Positions 21,841 to 35,020 of a DNA stretch of 64,000 bases are shown piece by piece; the stretch's first letter is position 1, and each line of letters begins with the position of its first letter. Both the position numbers and the translations under genes were made by a program. The stretch is from Haliclystus octoradiatus. Its lineage: Eukaryota; Cnidaria; Staurozoa; Stauromedusae; Haliclystidae. The stretch is from contig OU744454.1 in the NCBI GenBank assembly GCA_916610825.1, positions 11,287,178-11,351,177 on the forward strand, given 5' to 3'. The notes below the pieces were generated by a model, which was not told where the DNA came from, did no database searches, and worked only from the letters and a program-made list of their open reading frames with translations.

Positions 21841-22287
21841 CACACCTCTATAAATATCATGAGAGTCAAAGATCAGTTTCATTTTTAAATTTATTCTGCA
21901 TCATATAAGGATTTCCGGTAAGACGTCAGAGAGGAAACAAAATATAGATTATCAAATATTTATCAAATATCGAAACACTACCCTTAAAAATATTTTCAGA
22001 CTTGAAAACTCTAGTAAATAGAATGCTGGATTGGTAGATCGCCCCACTGAAAGCCCCTTTACATTTCTTTTCTGAAAGATTGTTCCAATTTTTTTATCTA
22101 GACCCCCTATATACTATATATCTGAGAATCATTTCAATTTGTAATTGAAAATCTGAGATTTATCTGGTGCAGCAAAAACAAAGAAATATAGTTTACAAAT
22201 AATTTAATATCTATCATAATTATTTTACTTTTAATTTATATTATAATTATTCTAATTTTAATTGATAGTATTATTGTCAGATAAAAC

Positions 22288-22642
22288 TTGGACGAAACGA
22301 CCATGACGCAAAGGAGACTAGGTCACATCGATAGCGTCATCATGGAAGAGGTCTGCAGACAGAAAAGATTATTTGAAAGCTTGGCGGTTTGTAAGGATAA
22401 CACAGAAAATAGTTTATATAGTGAGATGGTAAGGAAACGCGGCAGACTTCAAAGATGCCTTCTATTGTTCGAGAATTGAGGTTGAAAAGTCCTGCCTGAC
22501 ACAGGAACCGTGCACTTCACTTTTGAAGGATATGCACTATAGTAGTAATCTGTTTACATTTGGTCGTAACTTTGATGCCATAATAGGTGTTTCAGGAGAA
22601 TATCATGATTTCAATATGGTTTGTAATGTTTCCACAAAAGAG
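22288..22642 (+). other. Possible exon(s) of unknown function
   Basis: An open frame at 22288-22479 encodes 63 residues rich in charged amino acids and cysteine (HIDSVIMEEVCRQKRLFESL, VRKRGRLQRCLLLFEN). A second frame is open from 22433 to 22642, with segments FYCSRIEVEKSCLTQEPC and GEYHDFNMVCNVSTKE, and ends at a good donor GAG|GTGAGT. The two frames overlap, so at most one is used at each point, or an indel joins them. I do not recognise either. It may be an exon or decayed gene in the 5' region of locus B. Confidence 0.25.
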
Positions 22643-24112
22643 GTGAGTGTTGTATTCAACATATATCAATAAAATTCGTTTACTGTTTTATATATAACTG
22701 CAGATTTTTTCTATTTTGATTAGTACCTAGTTAAGAATTATTATGTTACAGCATCACAATTCGAACATTTTCATATCGATTTAATATTTTTAATTTGACT
22801 TCATTTGTTGTGCTTTTAGAATGAAAATACTGGCCTTCTATGTGAATATATGAATTATGCTAATATATTGAAATCAATGTTTTCAATGGAGACTATAAAG
22901 CGTTAAAAGTAAAGCAGTGAACACGCGACAGTGAATTGGAATAAATCAGATCATTTATCTGTGAAACCTTGATAGATAGAGACAAAGATAATCAGCAACT
23001 TCCTGTATCAAACTTCATTTTTACTTTTATATCTACAAAGTATAAATGCATGTTGTCATAATACGATCCTAGTAATACAAATATTTATAATATTTAACTA
23101 AATATAGAATTTTTTTTTATAAAAACATGTAAAAGAAACGAGCCTACACTTACTAGATTTATAGCGTTCTGGATTATAATGATTGGCTCTAGAACAGGGT
23201 AATTTATTGATGAAAATCAATTGAAATCAAAGTACTGTTATTGTGTCTTCTATCTACGGCCGCTGTCAATGTCCATATATGCAGTATGTCTCTTGAAAGC
23301 AGTATTATATATATATATATATTTAATACTAATCTGCAAGACAAGGTTGTTGTAATCATTCAATAATCATTTTAAATCCAGGATTAACAAGATTCTTATT
23401 AGTTTTCATCATGTTTTTAATTATATCAACATTTATATAAGACCCTATACTTGCATGTTGCAGAACAAGGAATGCCGGTTGTATCTTAATTAACACACGA
23501 CGCTGTCATGTCTTTGTAATATAGTTGCTCCACAATTGACTGAATATCATAAAAGTAATTGAAATAGAAGAACATTTGAAGATTCATTTTTTCATTGGAT
23601 TGTTCATGGTAGGACATGGTAGAAAAATGAGCAAAGCTTTACAAACATATCAGACAGTATCGTAGTAACTGTTGCGTTAGGACAAAAAGCCTATTCACAA
23701 GTTAATTACTGTACGTACAAAAACTACCTAATATAATTTCATCACATTAAATATTGGATTGTTATTACTGCATTGGCTTGGAAATAACTTCTTATTATCA
23801 ATACATCAGGTAGGCCAGCCGCTACTGTACTAGGCTATTTAACAAGCAAAAGCATGTCCATGACAAATTGAAAATTAGCCCAATCTGTCAACAATTTAAT
23901 TTGTGTTTGTAGGATAGTTCTAGTATGATGAATTTGAAATCTCAACAAATGGCTAAAATTTAACACAGAACCAAGGTAGGACTAGAAATGAAAAAGTGAT
24001 TCATTGACTTGTAATTCGATGTTGCTTTGTTAAAATTTAGGTGTATGGATTATGGATTGTCATTGCTATTATAGAGCTAAAACTGAGAATGTATGCTGAT
24101 ACTATAGTAGCT
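22643..24112. other. No gene seen
   Basis: AT-rich sequence with a short (AT)n run near 23310. No exon-like structure or element ends recognised. Confidence 0.5.
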
Positions 24113-24889
24113 AATTAACATTATTTATTAAAATACAACCTACCATTTTCGAAATGAGATCCAAATAAAAACTATACGAGCGGCATAATCTCCGAACAAC
24201 ATTTAAGTAAAAAATAGCGGTTTCTCTGAGTTAGTACACCAATCAATAATAAGTTAACAACCATATTTTATCGAAGGAGAATGTAAACCCGATAAGAATA
24301 ACATGTAAATTGTCTTTTATTCGTCTTAATTCTGACAATGAAAGATCATTTCATATCACAATCAAATGCATGGTAAAATAGATTCATATTCTATATATGT
24401 AAATTCTTTTCATCAGAAATCATAACATGAACATTTAAATATTTCAGTGGGCTATGGTATTTACATCTTTCAAGCTGCACTGAACATTTCCACTCTATAA
24501 ATCATCGCTTCCGTTTCAAGAAATTCTGAATAAATACTCATGTCACGAATCTGGCAAAATGAATTGTTTTCGTTTGCTATCAAAACAACTAATTTATTCA
24601 TAATCGTCTAATCTTTCATTCTACATCTGTAAGTTATTATAAATAGCGCGTAGAAATATTGACAACAAGATGTAACATAATATCAATACCGAATTAATAT
24701 AGAACTTTTATTTCATTTTAAAATAATGTTGATGCTCCCATTCTTGAAAATTTGATAACAAGAAGCACTATGAGGCTCATTTTTCACATCGTTTTTTACT
24801 TATAAAATTCTATTTTGGCAACGAACTCTTAGTATTTTGATCAGACTGCCATGAAAATCACATGCCTACTTGCTGAGATTGTTAAGATC

Positions 24890-25240
24890 ATAAATAATAA
24901 TAATAATAATAAAAATAATAATAATATGAGTATTTATAAAGCGCCCTTTACGAGAAAATCTCCACAATGGCGCTGTACAGTGCAATATATCATACAAGTG
25001 TTAAAAAATAAATTAAAAATATAAATATTTACAAGCTAAAAAATGATAAAGGATAAAAAATTTAAAAATGGACAACTATTTAGGGATTAAAATTTGTTTT
25101 TACAATGAGGCATATGCTTCTCTAAAAAGCTGTGTCTTCAGCTTCTGTCTAAAAATAGTAAAAACATTGCAAGTCTTTATATTACTTGGTAAAGAGTTGT
25201 TGAAATATATAGGTACATATACTATCAAATGGTAATTTTA
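24890..25240. mobile_element. Dispersed repeat within segment D copy 2
   Basis: It starts with an (AAT)n run, then TATAAAGCGCCCTTTACGAG, CAATGGCGCTGTACAG and a segment reading AAGCTGTGTCTTCAGCTTC. Paired GCGCC/GGCGC motifs of this kind are common in invertebrate dispersed repeats. The sequence is absent from D copy 1, which supports insertion. I cannot assign the class. Confidence 0.45.
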
Positions 25241-25718
25241 TGAGATGTTATATATTTATTGCAATAAAGATTTGTAAATCCGAACCGAACGTGATCCCAT
25301 CGTGTCTTCGGATCGGATCGGATTGGGAGTGCTTTCTTGGAGTGCTATTTCGAAATTTGACTGAGTTGTAATTTGTAATAATTGATGTCTTCTAGTTTCC
25401 TTCCAGCACATAAAATAAAGTTTTTCTATGTAGATAAAGCTACGTTAAATGCATAAAATTTGCCGGCGTCCTTTGCGGTTTATCTTCAAATATGTGCTTA
25501 TTCACCACACTATTTGTAGCTTGAAAAGTTCCATTCCCTTTTCAACTTTGAGCCTGCAAGGCGCCTTCGTCTGTTTTATGCCTTTGATATGCCGTTCTCT
25601 ATACAGTCCATAGACTCAATTGATGTGAAATGAATTAAATTTGGACGAAGGAAATGATTAAGATGTCTTGAGTAATTGTAAATCGTTTCAATGCGTATTG
25701 TGTCTCATGTTCTCCTCC

Positions 25719-25835
25719 AAAGTTCACTCTCCGTATTATACAGTGATAATCAGCTTAGTCAAATATTTGATTATAAGTGATCTGAAAGTTTTATCTCACA
25801 AGGTCCATTATGGACCAACACTACTTGCTAGTATT
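25719..25835 (+). repeat. Copy 3 of the 110-bp dispersed repeat
   Basis: It matches 1-115 and 3781-3890 with more changes than those two show to each other. Confidence 0.7.
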
Positions 25836-25838
25836 TAT

Positions 25839-27269
25839 ATAATAATAATAATATTGTTGATTTAATAAATAAATAAATTTATTTATTAAGAGAAAAACAT
25901 CATTATAGTGGTCAATACTGGTAACTAGGGATGTATAGATATAATATAAATATAGGTATAAAATAAGAAACGAGACGTTTTGTACGTTACTCGAAGTTTC
26001 GCTATGTAGAGCTCCTCAGACGGTTTTATTCATGTAAAAAAACATTTCAAATTCACCAAAGATATATACATGATTAAAGTTTATACGCCTGTTGATTAAA
26101 TTGTTGTTCTATTGTTATTTGCAGCTATGTTAGTTTCCATAGTTAATTATGATATGCTATTGTTCTATTTATGCTTTATCTTCCTTGAAATTTTTCAAAT
26201 ATAACTTGCTTTCGTGCAGACATTTAGAAACCAGCTCAAACCAGAAAAGGATTTTCAATTGACTTAGGCCTTGAGCTCAGGTTTTACTTAAATTTAGATT
26301 GATGCATGTAATTCTTTGGGATTTTTGGTTTCGGAATATTTATGTCATTAAATGCAGAAGTAGAATCTTCAAAACTTCGATATCTCTTTCATTTCTGATC
26401 GGATCGGCTTCAGTTGATAAACATCAGAAGAAATATTTTAGTAGAAATCCAATAATCATGAAATCGGCAGTTGCGTGACAGTACCGGACAATTTTATCGG
26501 AATTAATTATATATGACTAAAATTGATTTTGAAATTTATTTTAAAATTGAACTGGAAATATCTCAAATTCGTAAAATATTCAATCATTCCATGTATGCGA
26601 TCCCATCAACTGAAATGTGAACAAACGAAATACAGTCCTAGCAGATACATTTTTATTTTTATATGAGATTAATCAGTTGTGAAAATTGTTTGAAACAATA
26701 TATCTAAAAATTGAAAGGAAACGAAATTGTCCAAATTTTGACTACGTACGATAACACATTTGCATTGGTGGCACCAGGATATCCCTGACACATTAGAGCT
26801 AACTTCCCCGACGTTGAGGGTAGTTTTTAGAAAATATTTGCAAAGATGCTTGGAAAGTATATAACTCTTCCCCGAGTAGAAGGCTAAGAATCCTCAACAT
26901 GCATCCCTCTTTTCCTCATATGGTGTCACCCCTGAATGTCTACATTTTTGAACGTTAAATCATTTTTATGCAGTCTCGATGGATTCCCAGATTTTGAACT
27001 TCGAAGCAAGTCTTTCGCTTGTGTATAGTCTACATTGAGCAGCGAAATTTCATGTAGTTGGAATGCTTTATAATAGGTTTACGGAGTACGGCACTTTTAG
27101 AAAATGTTTCATGTACAAATTATTCCTCAAAGATGAAAAATAGCATCTAGTTGTAATAACTTGACAATGTGCTGCTCATTATGGATTGTGTTTTCACTGT
27201 TTGAAGATTTATTTTTGAATGTTCTCTATACTTTTATTTAATGTCATATACATTACTGTTACTCGATAG
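25839..27269. other. Flank/intron upstream of locus B exons
   Basis: From about 26,750 the sequence matches, inverted and diverged, gene A intron 2 (about 13,200-13,900). No first exon, signal peptide or microexon counterpart was found upstream of 27270. Confidence 0.45.
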
Positions 27270-27437
27270 TCCATGGTCAATGGTCAACTTGGGAAGATGG
27301 TCCATGCTCAGTGATATGCGGTGTTGGATTAAGAACCGAATACAGAAACTGTTCAAATCCAGCTCCAGCACACGGGGGGGTTAGCTGCTCCGGAGATATA
27401 ACAAAAACAACATCTTGCATCTTGAATTCATGCTCAG
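27270..27437 (+). CDS. Locus B exon: TSP1 repeat a
   Basis: This 168-nt phase 1-1 exon has acceptor CGATAG and donor CAG|GTATGG. It opens VHGQWSTW, then PCSVICGVG, with six cysteines. It is the counterpart of 12948-13115 in gene A. Confidence 0.8.
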
Positions 27438-30400
27438 GTATGGACGCAGTGTCTTTGAAGTTTCTCATTTAGCGTTTATTAATTCCTCAAGTATGCACTA
27501 TTCTGCTGTTTTGAAATGATTTTGCTTCGCAGTTAGTAATAAAACATTACATGTAAATAATGAGCATTGATTAAACTGTTCATTACAATTGTAATTTATA
27601 TGTCTAAGATGTTGCAATAAAAGTATGCTGATTTGAGGTACAAAAAACCTGTCACGATTGATTTTGGATTGAAGTTTAACGAAAATATTGACAAAGACTA
27701 TCTTATCTATGTGAAAATTGAATTGATTTACGATAAAATATAAATAAATACCATCAAAAGAACGGTCTAATTCAGGATTTAGGATAATGCACATCACTTC
27801 TTTTTCAAAACATCCCAAATGGAAAAACAATTTCAACCCTTACATCCTTATTGCTTTTCTCAATTTAAAAAGTTTTTAAATATCTAAAACAATAACGAAA
27901 CATCTTTTCATCTTCTCCAAACAAAGTATCTTTTCATGTTCTTCAATGAAAACATCTTCTCGTTCTTGTTTCTTACAGACTGTTGGATAATATATTAAAT
28001 TGAAAATTGAATAAATCATATATGTTGTTGTTCAGCGTCGATAAATGCCTTCATCTAAAATAAATCTTACAAACTTATCATTTTGATATTTTGTGGACAA
28101 ATCAATCGGCAAATAGTACCCAGAGACGTTAAACATGGAACTATAGAAAATATGAGAGGAACAAACGTCCCATTTAGTTTCATGAATTGATTTTGTTTAA
28201 TAATGGGTCCTACAAAAAGATTAGCCTGATTTTGGATGTATTTAGCGAGCCACCCTTGACTCATCGACAGCAGAAGTTCGACTAGTTCAAATCTGATAAA
28301 CTTTTAGCAAGAAAAAGTACCATATTCCACCGCCAACACAATCCTGGGCAGAAACACAGGAAACTATTTAAAATTGAATCCAAGCTTAACCATACGGACC
28401 ATTTTATTCCATTATTCAAGATTACGTTATGCTAAGTGTGTTGAAGCAAATAGGGCATCATGTAAAATAGTTTTCTAACCACTTTCAATGCATACATGGT
28501 TCATAACTATTTATGTTTTAATTAATTTGTATATTTGTATTATGTCTTTATGATGGATTCAGTGGACGGTGGTTGGTCAAATTGGGCGATTCAAACTACG
28601 TGCAGTGCGAGCTGCGGTGGGGGAGGGAAAACAGAGGCAAGATCATGCACAGATCCAAGTCCAGAATACGGTGGATTGGAATGCGTTGGCGATACGATTA
28701 GCACTATTGTATGCAATGGAAGCCCTTGCCCAGGTAAGATTGGACATGCCTAAAATGGATAATGTTTATACAAAATATTCCTCATTTGTGGAATTATAAT
28801 TGCATAGTACTTTTGCATTCTTGCTTTGTTAAAATTTTTGCAACATTTTTCCATTAATTATAATTAATTTTCAATTTTTCATTTATTTTCTACAATAAAA
28901 CATTTGTCAGGCACCATATTGTCTCATTTTGTAGCCAAGTGGTTGCTCGAATCTTCATTCGAAACATGAAGGACCTAAAACGTTCGTTCTACAATGTTTT
29001 TTTCTTCCGGAGCTTTAATAATTTTGCCATACAGGAAATTGATTTTGATTGCTTATATCATTATTCCAACACACGAGAAAACATCGTATAACAAACTATT
29101 TTTGGTTAGATCGTTTGGTTGACGTATCGCGAATTTAATTAAGGTCACTCATTGGTTAAGGCTATTGTACGGCAAAAAATCAAACAGACAGAAAATATGT
29201 TCATTGTTTGTTACTGAGTAATCTTGCTGGCTATATAATGAACCTCGTTATAGTCAAGTAGAATAATTATATTAACCAAATACCTTTTGAAGAAAACATT
29301 TAAAATGAATTAGACCTACTCCTCAAATCTCAAATATATATTAAACATGTTTCATAAAATGATATATTTAATATATCAATTCTTACTGATGCCATGAAGA
29401 TATGATATGGCGAAACGTTATGAAATCCTGTGTTTTTTATAGCTGTCATTTGTTACAAATTCTTACTGTAATTTCAAAATAGTAATTCAAAGTTTAATCC
29501 ATAGGATACCGTAGAGAATATTGAAAATACACATTGGCTTCAAAAAATATTGTATTTAACGAAATCAAACCCACCCGATCAAAAAGCTGAAATACGCTAC
29601 GATCTAAACATGATAGGGTTCCCCAGCTTTGATTGACGGCACTCTTTATACTTTAGCAATGATAAAACTGAAAATTATGGAGTATTTCGATACGGATATC
29701 ACATGCACAAGTATATCGATCACTATAGTAGAAGTAGCACGATTTCGAAAGCAGGTAACACCATTTAACACAAACAAGTTCTCACTAACAAGTACAGTAA
29801 GTTGACAAAAAAAGTAGCAAATATAGTACAAGTTAACTATTGAACGACCTTGCACTTCTGAGCTAGTGCTATAGCTCTGTGTTGTTTTAAAGAAATCCAG
29901 AGTGCTAAACTTGAACAGACATTGAGGATTTGTGTATAAAAGTATGGGAAATAGATGGGTTGCATTTTTGTAATTATAGCATTCACATAGCAGCACCGAA
30001 GTAAATGTTGCAAAATTCTACTTCCGCTATAACATATCAAATCTCAAATGTTGATGCTTGTCCTCTTGTCGTAATCATATTATTCTTCTATGTTAAATTT
30101 CTAATATTTAATCATTGAACTTCTTTTAAGTTGATGGAGGTTGGTCAGATTGGATTGAACAAGGATCTTGTACTGTGGTTAGTGGTCGCGGAGAAATAAT
30201 AGAGACTCGAGCATGTGACAATCCACTTCCACAAAATGGCGGATTACCATGTATTGGGAAACTGGAGAGACTTATCATATGCGACGAAGGTATCAATTCA
30301 GGTAAATAGTTTGTTTCTCATAAGTTTTTAGATACATCACATCTTCTGAATGTCGACTCAACCAAATCAAGCACGTGTGCACATGTTTCTAAACTATTGG

Positions 30401-33400
30401 ATTTGAAATTCACAAACGTTTGGATAAAATGACACACCCACAATCATGGGATCCAACTAACCAAATAATTTAGACTAAATTAGAAAAACAACAGCAATGA
30501 AATGTCAACAACATAAACAAGCAAGAAATGTTATCTTGAATTTAAATTTAAATGAATTTGACTTTGAGCAAACATAATAAATTTCTGGCAGATTTCCATA
30601 CAGGCTAGAGAGAATGGATAACGTACCATATTACATAAATATATAACAATTTTTGTGCAGTATAGGTTCTGAAAACACGACTCTTGCATAAGGCACGAGG
30701 AAGGCGTAAGAAAATCAAGAGCCATCGCACAAGACACGAGTGTTTATGTGACCCATATTGCACACGAAAGTGTTTACTTCTTGCTTATATATACAACAAC
30801 AATATCATATACGTTATCTACAAATCTTTCGCCGTGCATGTAGGATCCCGCGTATAGTTTAATAATTTTAAGAAACTTCTTTACCCGTTCACCGTTCGTC
30901 ATAGCCGAAAAATGACATTCGGATTCATTTTGCATCACAATTTGAAGGGTGTTGCTGTGGCATTCTATTGACAGCGTATCAATATTAGTGTTCTGATGAA
31001 AGATTAGGCATATAGATATCACGGATCTTCGATATAAGCAAGCTGTCCGTTCTGGGAAAAGCTATACAAGTTAGGAAAATTGAAGCTAACATTGTGATTG
31101 TTTCTGCAAACTGTATAAATATAAAAAAACTTAAAGAAGGAAAATAATGTTTTCCATTCGTACATCTATACGTTATATACTTTTATATTTTGAAACCAGT
31201 CAAGTCTTGGAAATATTACTTTACAGCCTGCCATTTTCTGTTTATCACTAGAAAGATAAGCTGATGTTGCTCTAGGGAGTGTTGTAGGAATGCTCAGCCT
31301 TAGATGTTGATCTGCATACAGAATAGAACGTATTGCTCTCAGTTAACAAACAAGAAAATAAACATTGGAAATGGTTATTTTGAATTTGTTGCTTGAAAAT
31401 AGAATTGCATTATACAAGCAAATTGAATCTTTACAAGGACAAAAAAGACAATCAGATTTAAAGTTCCACAAAACTCACTGAAGTTGAAAGCAATAAAAAC
31501 TCAACAGCAAAAAACAAATTTAATAAACGATTTCAAGAATCAAATTTTATATACTTTTTCATAAAGCAAAGGTCTCTCCATTTTCAAGATGGAAAAGGAT
31601 TTAAATTATGTATTTCCAAGGATTTATTCATTATTGCGGATAAAGCAAACATCATACCGTTTCATAAATGGCATAAATAAACCAAGGAAAATGCGGAGAA
31701 GTCATAAATTGCATCTCTCATGGGAATTGAAAAGTTCATTTTCAGTCATATTTCGCCTACTTTAAATATTTGTTCAGGTGCTGCTCCTATTACTTTGACA
31801 GCATGGTTGGTATCAACAGTGAAAATCAAGCTACATTTATGATTTTGTGAGACAAGCTAGATATATCATATTTTGTGAGGCAAGTTACATATATCATATT
31901 TTATGGAGCGAAATATTGAGCTTAATTGAGCCAAATATTATTATGGTATGATGAAGAATGTAAATCAAGATGTTTGATATCAAAAATATAGCTACTACGT
32001 CACGGCACTGTATTTAGGGTTGTTGTTTGTATCTTTACGATTTATATTTTTCTGAAATAGTTTTTAATTATCACATACAAACTTACTAATCGATTATTCC
32101 TGTACAAGTTGACTACAGCAATGGTACCTACTACTTTTTGAGGAAGCAAACTATACCTTGATAATTTTCTTTAGGCGGTATACATTTACCGAAAAAGATA
32201 ATAACGACCTGCGCAAGAAGAGCCCTGTATTTTGTAAGCTATAGTATCAACCCCCTGAAAAAAGCTTTGCGTGATGTATAATATGAAACTACTGACTCGC
32301 TGATGTAGTAAACAAACAATATTATCATGAAATTGATGTAAGACTGCTGCATCTGGAATTTAATTTCATTAATAAAAACACTTATTTCGCACTGTTTGTA
32401 ATTTATGTTTGAATTACTACTATTTTAGTGTCCCCTTCGGGATGCTTTCTGATTCTTCCGCTTTCATATTTTTAAATAGGTGATCTATTGCGTAATTATC
32501 TACAGACCAGTAGCAATAAATATTTGAAATCAATCACTAAACATAATAAAATGAAACAGAATATTGTGCAATACGACCAGATTTTCAAAACGTTAACTGT
32601 TGTTTTCGCAAGCGCTGCTCATAGCCACATGGAGTGTAAACAATCGACATACAGATAACTGAGACCGGAAGTTAAGGTCTTTACAAGGCGACACAGAGTC
32701 AGCAAAATGGCGATTTCGAGCAGTGCGCAGAATTTACACTTTCATTAAGATAGGATTTAGATGGCACACAGGCTGTAAATAACTCAGCTTATAAGAGTCC
32801 AGATTGAAAAATTATTTCTGCCAATCCTATTCATTTTGCATTGGCTATACGATTCCGGAAAAAAACATTAGTGTCATCTACACTTCAAGGTCCTTTGCAA
32901 TGAGTTTTTAGTTTTGTTTAATTTCAAGTGTTCGATTGAGAACTGCTTCATATCTTATTTATTCTTCATACATATAAAGGTTGGGTTGTGTTTTTAAGAA
33001 GGATCGATGGCGTGGAAGACTTCTATCGGCAAAGAAAATTTTATGAAAATGGATTCGGAGATTTTGCTTCAGATTTTTGGTACGGCTTAGATGAGCTTCA
33101 TCGCCTGACGGCAGAAAATGCACAAACCCTTCGTATTGATCTTTGGTTTGGCAGTGAACACAGATATGCTGAATACGATACGTTTACAGTCAGTGATCAG
33201 ACTGATAATTACCGACTACACGTGAATGGCTACTCAGGTATATGGCATTAAGTGTAATCTATATCTTCAACTATGCAGGAGAGCTTATTAAAACGCAATA
33301 TTCTCTCATTACCTCAAGTCATTGTGTTAATGAGAATGATATTTATCGAACATTAAGTAGCAATAAACATTTATCTATTAATTATCGGAAGCCTATTTTT

Positions 33401-34703
33401 CTTGGTTAAAACTTTCCAATTTACTGATTTCGATTTACGTGTGGATTAGATGGTAGCTTTTGTGCATACCTACAGTTTTCGTTTGTTAAAGTAGGTTCTG
33501 CGAAACGATGGCATAATCTCAGTTCAAGTTCATGAAAAACTGTGAAGATCAATCAGCTTCAATCGAATTGAAGTCATTCTGTTAACTCAAAACATTTTCC
33601 TTGGTCACAAAGGATTGCGTCGTCGTCTTTTGAAGTCTGCGAACTGAGATTCTGCTAGAATTCAAGTTTGATCACTTTTGGTCGTCTATAATTGTTAATT
33701 CCTCTTAGGACTACGGGGAACTGAATTTTTTGTCAACAAGCAGATGAGTACTGTCTTCTGAAGGTGGGATGAATGACATTGACAATCGTTGCTTATATGT
33801 AGTGAAAGATTTCAAAGTGATCTGCTGTGCCTTGCATGATATCACAAAACATAGCATGTACAGTTGTTGCTGTTAAGGAAACGACCCACAGACATATAGA
33901 AATATTAGAAACATTGCACAGAAAAATTCTGTAGCGTTTCGATTAATTTTTTATATGATTCCAATTATTTACAATGCAAACAGAGTTATCAATAGAAAAA
34001 TGGTTTAAAAATCAGCTTGTCCATTATATTTGTTTTTTATTGAAAGAGATTATACTAACTAGATGTATGTAGTCTGTTGATACCAATTGTGGGATTGTGT
34101 CTATTCTAAGAAACAGTTACTAGCAGTCTTATGCGAAGAATGCATTTTGTTTGAAATAAACTGGACAAGAATTTCAATTTTATATCTAACTTGCAGAGAA
34201 GACTATTTTCTAACAAACTGCTAAATTCCCAATTGTGTATATCATTGTGCATTTTTCTTGATTTCTATTTGTTCTTACTAAATAGAGATTTATGTTTACT
34301 TTAGAAAAAGCTATCCATACAAATTAACCTGCAACTTAATTCGATGTAGCCTAAAATCGTATGATTTTCACATAATTTATTGATATATCACTTGCAAGTT
34401 AGTAGTCTTCAACCTAAGGAAACTATTTTCTTTTGTTTAATAGGTGATGCTGGTGATTCGTTCATTATCCAAAGTAGTTTGCGATTTACAACAACTGATC
34501 ATGACTTCGATCAGAAAGAATATAATTGTGCTGATAGATACGAAGGGGGATGGTGGTATATTCAGTGTGCTCATGCAGTATTGACTAATAACTATGACCC
34601 TAACGCAGGAACATGTAATTGGGGTGGTCTCATTTGGATGGCATGGAAGGGTGGTTGCAGTCTAACCTCAGCTGAAATGAAAATAAGGCCAAAGATTGAC
34701 TGA
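27270..34703 (+). CDS. Locus B: TSP1 x3 / fibrinogen-related gene (5' end not found)
   Basis: Five exons share phases and order with gene A on the opposite strand: 27270-27437, 28563-28733, 30131-30301, 32980-33237 and 34444-34703. All junctions are phase 1 with AG acceptors and GT donors, and there is no internal stop. The counterpart of TSP1b is missing. Introns are strongly diverged from gene A and differ in insertions, but the FReD-N exon differs by only three residues, which suggests constraint. No signal-peptide exon was recognised upstream. The poly(A) hexamer found in A and C is mutated here. The locus is either a functional gene with unseen 5' exons or a partial copy. A secreted recognition protein is inferred by homology within the window. 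Confidence 0.7.
28563..28733 (+). CDS. Locus B exon: TSP1 repeat c
   Basis: This 171-nt phase 1-1 exon has acceptor ATTCAG and donor CAG|GTAAGA. It opens VDGGWSNW, then TTCSASCGGGG, with six cysteines. It is the counterpart of 8428-8598 and keeps the G at the end of the exon that A and C have lost. Confidence 0.85.
30131..30301 (+). CDS. Locus B exon: TSP1 repeat d (two cysteines lost)
   Basis: This 171-nt phase 1-1 exon has acceptor TTTAAG and donor CAG|GTAAAT. It opens VDGGWSDWIEQGSC. As in A and C, the second cysteine is replaced (CTVVSG) and the terminal one is absent (CDEGINS). The loss therefore predates the split of the three loci. Confidence 0.8.
30302..32979. other. Locus B intron between TSP1d and FReD-N
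   Basis: Flanks match gene A's corresponding intron inverted. The middle (about 31,080-32,780) is unlike A, which has the LINE fragment there. I see no element ends or exons in it. Near 31,830-31,900 the phrase ATATATCATATTTT is repeated. Confidence 0.4.
32980..33237 (+). CDS. Locus B exon: FReD N-terminal part
   Basis: This 258-nt phase 1-1 exon has acceptor ATAAAG and donor CAG|GTATAT. It encodes GWVVFLRRIDGVEDFYRQRK and the same FReD core as gene A. Three residues differ from A (R for L, N for T, H for Y). Confidence 0.9.
34444..34703 (+). CDS. Locus B exon: FReD C-terminal part
   Basis: This terminal exon has acceptor TTAATAG and stop TGA at 34701-34703. It starts GDAGDSFIIQSSLRF, then TTTDHDFDQKEYNCADRYEG, GGWWYIQCAH and MKIRP. 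It has the same length as in gene A (260 nt). The calcium-type loop up to DFDQK equals gene A, while the residues just after it (EY, RYE) differ from both A and C. Confidence 0.9.
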
Positions 34704-35020
34704 GAAGCATACATCAGCCAACAAAAACTATGAGAAGGACATGATTTTCTCAGTTTTCATACTTATGCACTGGCTGTTGGTTATGATTTCACTTTGACAG
34801 AGTTGTATTTTACTCTTGATGTCACTGCACATTATTGTTGGTTTACATATATGTATTCTATGTTTGCTCTGCCTGTTTTTCTGTCTTATGTAGAAGTTCT
34901 ACTAATATTGCAAATATAAAAATCACAGAATATACTGAAATCACTAAAAATAACGATGTATTTGAATTCTTTTTCTATCGTTTTTTGTTGAAATATGCTA
35001 TGAGAACGGTGGGCCACCAT

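Larger units (their letters stand above)
24113..25838 (+). repeat. Segment D, copy 2
   Basis: This copy aligns with 1436-3890 in the same orientation. It lacks the LINE tail found in copy 1 (empty site near 24646). In place of copy 1's tRNA-like region it carries about 350 bp of other repeat (24890-25240), and it has an extra 150 bp or so at 25450-25608. It ends with the 110-bp dispersed repeat. Confidence 0.75.
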
